Below the pieces are notes generated by a model, which worked only from the letters and a program-made list of their open reading frames with translations, did not search any database and had not been told where the DNA came from. The translations under genes were made by a program, and so were the position numbers. Below, in pieces: positions 42,881 through 49,252 of a stretch of 49,252 nucleotides of DNA (position 1 is the first letter of the stretch; each line of letters opens with the position of its first letter). The DNA comes from Oxalobacteraceae bacterium (lineage in GTDB: Bacteria > Pseudomonadota > Gammaproteobacteria > Burkholderiales > Burkholderiaceae_D): positions 67,340 through 116,591 of the forward strand of contig JAJTGC010000005.1 in assembly GCA_021298975.1 (NCBI GenBank). Reading direction: 5' to 3'.

Positions 42881-43064
42881 TTTGCTTCTTCTCCTTCAGC
42901 CACGATGAAGTCGGTACGCGAATCACCCCGATTATCTCATGGGGCCTGTGCTCGATTGGCCATGTCGTACCGAGAGTGTCTGTCAACCGAGGGCGATGAT
43001 GTGTAAGATGCTCCGTGACACGACGGCTCAATAACTTGTTGAAAAAATAACGCGAGAGACTGCC

Positions 43065-43301
43065 ATGGAAGATTCTCACGGAGTAGATCAGACCCCTGCT
43101 GAAGTCAAGGCGGGGTTGGACGCATTAAAGGCCGTGCAATCCTCCGCAGGGCCGCCGAAGAACGATCCCGAGTCGATTGATGAGCGTCTGCAAAAAGCCA
43201 GGGCAACACAGCGCGAATTCATTGTTCGTTTGTATGTAACCAGCGCGGTCGTCATCGCGCTGCTGAGCTTTGCGATTTATCTCACGATGAAGCTTGGATG
43301 A
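43065..43301 (+). CDS. Small membrane protein, 78 residues
   Basis: A polar N-terminus of about 50 residues (probably cytoplasmic, mostly helical) is followed by one membrane helix, LYVTSAVVIALLSFAIYLTM, near the C-terminus, so it would be tail-anchored. The start has GAGAG 7-11 bases upstream. I do not recognise it. It is convergent with soxZ. Confidence 0.6.
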   Translation: MEDSHGVDQTPAEVKAGLDALKAVQSSAGPPKNDPESIDERLQKARATQREFIVRLYVTSAVVIALLSFAIYLTMKLG

Positions 43302-43382
43302 GGTGCTGCCAGTAGGCTTCGACAGGCGTTTCGGCGCTCGCAGATGGCGATCGGTAGTCTGTCGGGGCAGAGGCGGACGTTT

Positions 43383-43694
43383 TCAGCTCACGGCCGACTT
43401 GTCGGTGCGTGTGTCACCGCGATTATCTTTCCACGTGACTTCCAGCATGTCGCCTTTCGCGCCACCCTTGAAGCTGAATTGGATGAACGGATTTTCGGAC
43501 ACGGCCATGCCGAGATAAGCATCGAAGACGAGTTTCTCGTTGCATTTGACTTCCAGCGTCTCGATGAAATGCGCCGGGATTTTCTTGCCGTTTTCATCTT
43601 TGCGCAGTCCTGATTCCATCGGATGACGGATCATCAACTTGACCTCGATGAGATCCTTGACCAGTACCGCTCTGATGCGCATGGGTTCACTCAT
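43383..43694 (-). CDS. soxZ: SoxZ, sulphur carrier complex subunit
   Basis: A 103-residue protein with the SoxZ pattern: EVKLMIRHPMESGLRKDENGKKIPAHFI-type opening, then VSENPFIQFSFKGGAKGDML and TWKDNRGDT. SoxZ has an immunoglobulin-like fold and pairs with SoxY in the periplasm; it lacks a signal and is carried out by SoxY's Tat signal. Together they hold sulphur intermediates of thiosulphate oxidation on the SoxY cysteine. It follows soxY by 15 bases. No soxXA, soxB or soxCD gene is in the window. Confidence 0.93.
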   Translation of the reverse strand: MSEPMRIRAVLVKDLIEVKLMIRHPMESGLRKDENGKKIPAHFIETLEVKCNEKLVFDAYLGMAVSENPFIQFSFKGGAKGDMLEVTWKDNRGDTRTDKSAVS

Positions 43695-43709
43695 GATGGG
43701 CTCCTGATA

Positions 43710-44174
43710 TCAACCGCAACCGCCGCCACCGGACCGCACCTTGATCACGGTGCTCGCGACGTAGTAGTTGTTTTTGGCCCTGACCACCGCATACACGGAT
43801 GACGTTTCGCCCATTTTGATTCGGGTATTGAGTGAAGGCTGCGTGCCCTCCGGGAATTTGAAAACGCCAACCACGGGTGTTGGATTTTTCTGAACAACCA
43901 GTACGATCAGGTCGGTGCCCTCAAGCCGGCTTTCGACGGACACTGGGACGATATAGCCACTGTCGACCAACTCTGGACCGGACACGGTAATCGCGGTGCT
44001 TTCCACGACCAGGTCACCGCCCAGAGCCTGTGCTGCCTCCTGAAAGGTGCGGGTCTTGAGCAGATCGCCTTCCCATTCCTTTGCCAGTGCCGCCCATGGC
44101 AGTAGTACGCCGCCGGCCATGGCGATCGATAGCGTTGTTGTCAAATCCAAAAAATCTCTGCGTTTTTGATCCAT
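43710..44174 (-). CDS. soxY: SoxY, sulphur-carrying subunit
   Basis: A 154-residue protein, started at the ATG at 44174, which places the Tat motif KRRDFLDL at the N-terminus. The C-terminus ends GGGGCG: the swinging arm with the Cys that bears sulphur intermediates. SoxY usually ends GGCGG, so the final Gly is missing here; the Cys is kept. The core (TVSGPELVDSGYIVPV, GVFKFPEGTQPSLNTRIKMGETS) fits the family. First gene of soxYZ, which alone in other bacteria serves thiosulphate oxidation with sox genes elsewhere or in a partial Sox path. Confidence 0.93.
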   Translation of the reverse strand: MDQKRRDFLDLTTTLSIAMAGGVLLPWAALAKEWEGDLLKTRTFQEAAQALGGDLVVESTAITVSGPELVDSGYIVPVSVESRLEGTDLIVLVVQKNPTPVVGVFKFPEGTQPSLNTRIKMGETSSVYAVVRAKNNYYVASTVIKVRSGGGGCG

Positions 44175-44296
44175 GGCGCTACTCCCGTGACGCATTTTCC
44201 CGCGGAGGGCTGGGTGCGGGTCACTGCCGATAATAATCCCTACTGTATCCGGATATGAGGTTCGTGCACAGCTTTTAAGTCGACCAATCTTCCGGG

Positions 44297-44665
44297 TTAT
44301 TCATTTTTGAGTACGTCGAAGCCTTCCACAAAATATTCGGTATCCCCGAAGCAGGAGGAGGGAACTCCCTTGTGCTGCGAGTACTTGAGCACCAGCCGCT
44401 GGCCTGCATGTGCTGCCAGTTGACTGGCCAACTGGTCATCGCGCACCGTAAACAGGAATTTTTCCGGAACCACGCCCGGAAGCGTTGTCAGCAGGTGTTC
44501 GCCTTCCCATGTTTTGCAAAGCCATCCGCGTTTTGAGAATTTCTGCAACAGACCTGCGCGTTCGCCCGTCGAATAAGACCAGCTGAGCGTGATCCAGGTG
44601 TACAGGCTGAATATGACCACCAGGGCAGCCAGCGTGGCCAAAAGTCCAACGGCTATTTTTTTCAT
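44297..44665 (-). CDS. Membrane-anchored protein of unknown function, 122 residues
   Basis: One N-terminal membrane helix (about residues 5-28) and a periplasmic domain with two cysteines (WLCKTWEG and SSCFGD) that may be bridged. The stretch YSTGERAGLLQKFSKRGWLCKTWEG is familiar from unannotated proteobacterial proteins of the same length. No catalytic motif is visible. It is between soxY and an alcohol dehydrogenase on the same strand with gaps of 122 and 63 bases. Confidence 0.7.
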   Translation of the reverse strand: MKKIAVGLLATLAALVVIFSLYTWITLSWSYSTGERAGLLQKFSKRGWLCKTWEGEHLLTTLPGVVPEKFLFTVRDDQLASQLAAHAGQRLVLKYSQHKGVPSSCFGDTEYFVEGFDVLKNE

Positions 44666-44728
44666 GGGTTCAAGACGGTGTTGATGAATTCAATCATGGA
44701 TGGTTGGCGTGTCACTGGTCGGAACGTG

Positions 44729-45778
44729 TCAACTGAGCGACTGGCGAATATCAATCACGAATCGGTATTTGACATCACTGGTCTGCATGCGCTCATAGGC
44801 CTGATTTACCTCCTGCATCGGAATGATCTCGATATCGGAGACGATCTGATGGTCGCCACAAAAGTCCAGCATTTCCTGCGTTTCTTTGATACCGCCCACC
44901 AGCGAGCCGGCAATGCTGCGTCGTCCGAATATCAGTGGTCGGGAGTTGAGCTCTGATGTCGGGCCAATCGAACCGACCACACACATCGTACCATCGACTT
45001 TCAGCAGTTCCATGTAGCCCGTCACATCATGCGGAACGGGTATGGTGTTGAGCAGGAAATCGAACTGCCCGGCATAGCGAGCGGCCGCCGCTTTGTCAGT
45101 AAACAGTAATACCTCATCTGCACCCAGACGCTTGGCATCTTCTGCCTTGTGAGCCGAGTTCGTGATCATGATGGTACGTGCTCCCATCGCGTGGGAAAAT
45201 TTGATTCCCATATGACCGAGCCCGCCAAGGCCGATCACACCGACCGTCATGCCGGGTTTCACGTTCCAATGTTTGAGCGGCGAGTAGGTGGTGATGCCGG
45301 CGCAGAGCAGGGGCGCAGCGCCCGCAGGATCCAGCGAGTCAGGCACAGTCAGCACAAAGTGACGGTCCACCACGATACTTTTGGAATAACCGCCGTAGGT
45401 GAAGCCGCCGGGATCCTTGCTCGGCGTGTTGTAAGTGGCAGTAAAACCATTGAGACAGTACTGCTCCATATCCGCATCACAGGAAGCGCAGTGCTGGCAG
45501 GAACCGACAAAACAACCCACGGCCACGCGTTGACCCGGTCGCAAATCATGTACCTCAGAACCGATGGCCCTGACGGTACCGACAATTTCATGTCCGGGGA
45601 CGATGGGGTAATTGCTGCGTCCCCAGTCGTTTCGTGCGTAATGGATATCGGTGTGACAAACACCACAAAAATCGATATCGATGTGGACGTCCTTCGCCCC
45701 CGTCGCTCTGCGAGTGATCTGGTGTGGTTTTAGTGGTGCATCGGCGGCGTACGCGGCGTAGCAGGAAACATCGGTCAT
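44729..45778 (-). CDS. NADP-type zinc alcohol/aldehyde reductase, YahK-like
   Basis: A 349-residue medium-chain dehydrogenase. Catalytic zinc ligands are in FCGVCHTDIH (Cys) and VPGHEIVG (His); the structural zinc cysteines are in GSCQHCASCDADMEQYC; the cofactor fold has GVIGLGGLGHMGI. The nearest known group is YahK/cinnamyl alcohol dehydrogenase-like enzymes, which reduce many aldehydes with NADPH. It starts at an ATG at 45778 and diverges from pyruvate carboxylase. The long spacer with an AT-rich palindrome holds its promoter. Confidence 0.9.
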   Translation of the reverse strand: MTDVSCYAAYAADAPLKPHQITRRATGAKDVHIDIDFCGVCHTDIHYARNDWGRSNYPIVPGHEIVGTVRAIGSEVHDLRPGQRVAVGCFVGSCQHCASCDADMEQYCLNGFTATYNTPSKDPGGFTYGGYSKSIVVDRHFVLTVPDSLDPAGAAPLLCAGITTYSPLKHWNVKPGMTVGVIGLGGLGHMGIKFSHAMGARTIMITNSAHKAEDAKRLGADEVLLFTDKAAAARYAGQFDFLLNTIPVPHDVTGYMELLKVDGTMCVVGSIGPTSELNSRPLIFGRRSIAGSLVGGIKETQEMLDFCGDHQIVSDIEIIPMQEVNQAYERMQTSDVKYRFVIDIRQSLS

Positions 45779-46158
45779 CGGTAACTCCTGAAATGGGATG
45801 TTGGGTTGGGCAAGCGCCGAATGACGTCGCGTTTCCTCGATAATAGTGCGTCACCAGACCATGGGCGGCGGCGCAAATTGCTATCCAGTATTCGAGATTT
45901 ATTATCATAATAACCACAATCCCGCGAGGCGCTTGAAAGTGGTGGCCGCTGTTTGTCTTGAATGGCTGATTCTGATCCCATGCTAACCGACCGGAGAACA
46001 TCTTTGGGTAATTGCGCTGCGGGTACCAGGTTATCGCCGGTTTGGTTCAGCGGCTAACGTAAAATAAATGTTGTCACTCAATGCGCTGCTTCCCATGCCC
46101 TGCACTGGTTTGGCGCCGATCTTCTTCCCTATAAGCTCTGATATCCCGTTACCCCACG
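45779..46158. other. Divergent region between alcohol dehydrogenase and pyruvate carboxylase
   Basis: About 380 bases with no convincing gene. A perfect 15-base palindrome, TTATTATCATAATAA, at 45899-45913 lies 121 bases upstream of the dehydrogenase start and could be an operator; on the minus strand its AT-rich core also offers a -10-like hexamer (GATAAT). I see no consensus promoter for pyruvate carboxylase. Confidence 0.4.
45899..45913. promoter_or_regulatory. AT-rich palindrome, candidate operator for the dehydrogenase
   Basis: TTATTAT and ATAATAA flank a single C, a perfect odd-length inverted repeat. It is reminiscent of AT-rich metal- or stress-regulator boxes but is not a good Fur match. 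Confidence 0.3.
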
Positions 46159-49100
46159 ATGAAAAAAATCCAGAAAATTCTCGTTGCGAATCGCTCCGAG
46201 ATTGCCATTCGCGTCATGCGCGCTGCCACCGAGTTGGGCATACGCACGGTGGCAGTGTATGCGGCAGAAGATCGTTTTGCGCTGCACCGGTTCAAGGCCG
46301 ATGAGAGTTATCTGGTGGGCGAAGGCAAGAAGCCTATTGCCGCTTATCTGGATATCGACGACATCATTCGCATCGCCCAGGAAGCGCAGGTGGATGCGAT
46401 TCATCCCGGTTATGGTTTTCTGTCCGAAAATCCTGATTTTGCCCAGGCCTGCACCGATAACGGGATTATCTTCATCGGCCCCCAGTCCGATGTCATGCGC
46501 ACTCTGGGCAACAAGGTCGCTGCACGCAATGCCGCTATCGCGGCCGGTGTACCCGTCGTGCCCGCTACACCGGCCTTGCCGCAGGATATGAACGAAGTCC
46601 GACAACTGGCCAATGAGGTCGGTTATCCGCTCATGCTCAAGGCCAGCTGGGGTGGCGGTGGTCGGGGTATGCGGGTGATCGAATCCGAAGATGAGCTGCC
46701 CGGGCTGCTTGAAGTTGCGCGGCGCGAAGCGGCGGCTGCCTTTGGCAATGACGAGATGTATCTCGAGAAGCTGGTCCGTCGCGCGCGTCATGTCGAAGTG
46801 CAGTTATTGGGCGACACGCATGGCAATCTGATGCATTTGTTCGAGCGTGACTGCTCGGTGCAGCGTCGCAATCAGAAAGTGGTGGAGCGGGCGCCCGCCC
46901 CTTATCTGAGTGCTGCCGATCGAGCCTCCTTGTGCGAGGCAGCGCTGAGGCTGGGACGCGCAGTCAATTACACGCATGCGGGCACGGTCGAGTTCCTGAT
47001 GGATGCCGACACGGGTTTGTTCTATTTCATTGAAGTCAATCCACGCATTCAAGTCGAGCACACCGTCACCGAGCAGGTCACCGGGGTGGATATCGTCAAG
47101 GCGCAAATACGTATTTCCGAAGGTTTGAAAATCGGTGATACCGATGCCCAAGGCCCGCATATTCCGAGCCAGTCCGAGGTTCGTCTCAACGGTCATGCAT
47201 TGCAGTGTCGTGTCACCACAGAAGACCCGGAAAATAATTTCACCCCCGACTATGGGCGTCTGACCGCCTACCGCAGCGCGTCCGGTTTCGGTATTCGTCT
47301 CGATGGGGGTACCGCTTATTCAGGTGCCGTCATTACGCCGTATTACGACTCCTTGCTGGTCAAGGTCACGGCCTGGGCGCCCACGACCGTTGAGGCCACG
47401 GCGCGTATGGATCGCGCACTGCGAGAATTCCGTATCCGGGGTGTGTCGACCAATCTGCAATTTCTGGAAAACGTCATCAATCATCCACAGTTCGTCTCGG
47501 GTGAATGCACCACACGTTTCATCGATACGACCCCTGAGCTGTTTCAGTTCGCCAAGCGGGCTGATCGCGCGACCAGTCTGCTGCGGTTTATTGGCGATGT
47601 CGTGGTCAATGGCAATCCCGAAATGAAGGGTCGTAAAAAAACAGAGGGTTTTCTTCCTGTACCGCTGTTGCCCAAGGCGAGCCGGGCTGCGCCGATACCG
47701 CCAGGCTCCCGCGACCGCTTGCGTGAACTCGGCGCAGAGAAATTCGCGCAATGGATGCGTGAGCAAAAGCCGGTGCTTCTGACCGACACCACCCTGCGTG
47801 ACGCGCATCAGTCGCTGTTTGCGACGCGCATGCGCACCTCGGACATGCGCGCGATCGCACCGTATTACGCACGCATGCTGCCGAACCTTTTTTCGATGGA
47901 GTGCTGGGGTGGTGCGACCTTTGATGTCGCCATGCGTTTCTTGAAAGAAGATCCGTGGGATCGTCTGGCCGAGCTGCGCGAAGGTGTACCCAATATTCTG
48001 TTCCAGATGCTGCTGCGAGCGTCCAACGCGGTTGGCTACACCAACTATGCGGACAATGTCGTCCGTCATTTCGTCGGGCAGGCAGCAGCGGGTGGCATCG
48101 ATCTGTTCCGGGTATTTGATTCACTGAATTGGGTCGAGAACATGCGTGTGGCCATCGATGCGGTACGCGAGACCGGTGCGCTCTGCGAGGGCGCGATCTG
48201 CTACACCGGCGATCCCTTTGATCCTGCGCGGGCGAAATACAGTCTGTCGTACTACATCAGCATGGCAAAGGAACTCGAGCGCGCCGGTGTGAACATTATC
48301 GGCATCAAAGACATGGCCGGTGTTTGCAAACCCGCTGCAGCGCGTGCGCTCGTCAAGGCGCTGAAAGAAGAAGTCGGTCTGCCGATCCATTTCCATACCC
48401 ATGACACCAGTGGCATTGGCGCGGCCAGCGTGCTGGCGGCCATCGATGCAGGCTGCGACGCTGTCGATGGCGCGATGGATGCCATGAGTGGCCTCACCTC
48501 GCAACCCAATCTGAGTTCGATCGCTGCTGCGCTGGCTCATACCGAGCGTGATGCGGGCTTGTCGAAAGATGCCTTGTTTTCCATTTCGCAGTACTGGGAG
48601 GGCGTGCGCCGGTACTACGCACCCTTTGAAGCCGATATGCGGTCGGGCACTTCGGATGTGTATCGTCATGAAATGCCCGGTGGTCAGTACACCAACCTGC
48701 GCGAGCAGGCGAGGGCGATGGGTATCGATCATCGCTGGACTGAAGTCGCGCAAGCCTACGCCGATGTCAATCAACTCTTTGGCGATATCGTCAAAGTGAC
48801 GCCGACCTCGAAAGTGGTCGGTGACATGGCCTTGTTCATGGTCGCCAATGATCTCGCCCCCGCTGAAGTCAGCGATCCGGATCGAGAAATTGCTTTCCCC
48901 GAGTCCGTGATTTCACTGTTTCGTGGTGAGTTGGGTTTTCCGCCCGATGGTTTTCCGACCGCTTTGCAAAATAAAGTGCTCAAGGGATCCAAGCCGCTGG
49001 AAGGTCGACCCGGCGCGAGCCTGCCACCGGTAGATTTGCAGCAGGCGCGCACCAGCGCGGAGAAGGCGGTGGATCGCAAGATCAGTGAGCAGGAACTGGC

Positions 49101-49252
49101 GTCCTACCTGATGTATCCGAAAGTCTTTACCGAGTATGCGCAGCATCGACGTCAGCATGGCGATGTGAGCGTGTTGCCGACCGATGTGTTCTTCGAGGGA
49201 CTCAAGGATGGTCAGGAGATCTCGGTCGATATCGATCGCGGTAAAACGCTGG
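46159..49252 (+). CDS. pyc: Pyruvate carboxylase, single-chain, 3' end outside the window
   Basis: Open from ATG 46159 to the window end: 1031 codons of an expected 1150. Residues 1-450 are biotin carboxylase (KILVANRSEIAIRVMRA, the ATP-grasp loop KASWGGGGRGMRV, FIEVNPRIQVEHTVTE); about 530-830 carboxyltransferase (TDTTLRDAHQSLFATRMR, SMECWGGATFDVAMRFL, HFHTHDTSG with metal His); then the allosteric/tetramer part. The biotin-carrier domain with its MKM lysine must lie past 49252. The enzyme makes oxaloacetate from pyruvate and bicarbonate with ATP, refilling the citric acid cycle. The fused alpha4 form is less usual in beta- and gammaproteobacteria, many of which use a two-subunit enzyme or PEP carboxylase. 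Confidence 0.96.
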   Translation, partial: MKKIQKILVANRSEIAIRVMRAATELGIRTVAVYAAEDRFALHRFKADESYLVGEGKKPIAAYLDIDDIIRIAQEAQVDAIHPGYGFLSENPDFAQACTDNGIIFIGPQSDVMRTLGNKVAARNAAIAAGVPVVPATPALPQDMNEVRQLANEVGYPLMLKASWGGGGRGMRVIESEDELPGLLEVARREAAAAFGNDEMYLEKLVRRARHVEVQLLGDTHGNLMHLFERDCSVQRRNQKVVERAPAPYLSAADRASLCEAALRLGRAVNYTHAGTVEFLMDADTGLFYFIEVNPRIQVEHTVTEQVTGVDIVKAQIRISEGLKIGDTDAQGPHIPSQSEVRLNGHALQCRVTTEDPENNFTPDYGRLTAYRSASGFGIRLDGGTAYSGAVITPYYDSLLVKVTAWAPTTVEATARMDRALREFRIRGVSTNLQFLENVINHPQFVSGECTTRFIDTTPELFQFAKRADRATSLLRFIGDVVVNGNPEMKGRKKTEGFLPVPLLPKASRAAPIPPGSRDRLRELGAEKFAQWMREQKPVLLTDTTLRDAHQSLFATRMRTSDMRAIAPYYARMLPNLFSMECWGGATFDVAMRFLKEDPWDRLAELREGVPNILFQMLLRASNAVGYTNYADNVVRHFVGQAAAGGIDLFRVFDSLNWVENMRVAIDAVRETGALCEGAICYTGDPFDPARAKYSLSYYISMAKELERAGVNIIGIKDMAGVCKPAAARALVKALKEEVGLPIHFHTHDTSGIGAASVLAAIDAGCDAVDGAMDAMSGLTSQPNLSSIAAALAHTERDAGLSKDALFSISQYWEGVRRYYAPFEADMRSGTSDVYRHEMPGGQYTNLREQARAMGIDHRWTEVAQAYADVNQLFGDIVKVTPTSKVVGDMALFMVANDLAPAEVSDPDREIAFPESVISLFRGELGFPPDGFPTALQNKVLKGSKPLEGRPGASLPPVDLQQARTSAEKAVDRKISEQELASYLMYPKVFTEYAQHRRQHGDVSVLPTDVFFEGLKDGQEISVDIDRGKTL

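Noticed and set aside
1-49252. CRISPR arrays, tRNA or rRNA genes, insertion sequences, integrases, attachment sites
   Set aside because: Looked for regular repeats, cloverleaf-like ends and transposase or integrase motifs and saw none; small or degenerate cases could be missed by eye.

Overview
This window comes from an aerobic or facultative purple proteobacterium, most likely a betaproteobacterium; the class is an inference from overall gene style, and no rRNA lies in the window to settle it. The firmest trait is phototrophy: a pucBAC operon (light-harvesting beta and alpha peptides plus a PucC-type bacteriochlorophyll transporter) sits at 14.3-16.2 kb behind two tandem TGT-N12-ACA boxes of the PpsR/CrtJ type. 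Other metabolic markers are an intact pqqA, a decayed PQQ-dependent alcohol dehydrogenase, soxYZ, a fused SpeD-SpeE and a pyruvate carboxylase cut by the right edge.

Layout. 0-4.3 kb: a secreted unknown, then a copper-handling run (His/Cys-rich exported protein, TolC-like lipoprotein, Tat-exported multicopper oxidase, CusF-like chaperone). 4.4-6.1 kb, minus: VOC protein and DadA-like FAD oxidoreductase. 6.2-9.5 kb: pqqA with its own terminator, a 40-residue membrane peptide, a YkgJ-type cysteine cluster protein translationally coupled to a GNAT-like protein, a convergent SET protein, and a promoter-remnant-terminator unit holding the last ~60 codons of a PQQ dehydrogenase. 9.6-14 kb: fused speD-speE, an epoxide-hydrolase-like enzyme, a TonB-dependent receptor. 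14.1-16.5 kb: the puc operon, ending in a 35-residue membrane peptide and a strong terminator. 16.5-22.1 kb: an orphan TAXI-type binding protein, a UxaA-type dehydratase diverging from a hydratase/FAH-type enzyme, and MltD.

22.2-35 kb is the most unusual stretch. Six proteins carry SGNH-hydrolase signatures (one as the tail of an acyltransferase-3 protein), arranged on both sides of thrH together with an MBOAT acyltransferase and a secreted unknown. This looks like a large envelope or exopolysaccharide O-acylation locus with two divergent arms. Lytic transglycosylases flank it and an NlpC/P60 peptidase lies further right.

35-49 kb: an exported alpha/beta hydrolase, a 7TM-SpoIIE phosphatase, an MFS transporter, a MESH1-like HD protein with a damaged active site, a CapA-like protein, NlpC/P60, soxYZ, a YahK-type alcohol dehydrogenase and pyruvate carboxylase.

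The best leads are: an LH2 alpha subunit with Phe-Leu where B800-850 complexes have Tyr-Trp, which predicts a blue-shifted B800-820-type antenna; a SpeD domain lacking its catalytic Cys; the SGNH/acyltransferase locus; and small peptides missed by length cut-offs (PqqA and two membrane peptides). I saw no CRISPR array, tRNA, rRNA, transposase or integrase.
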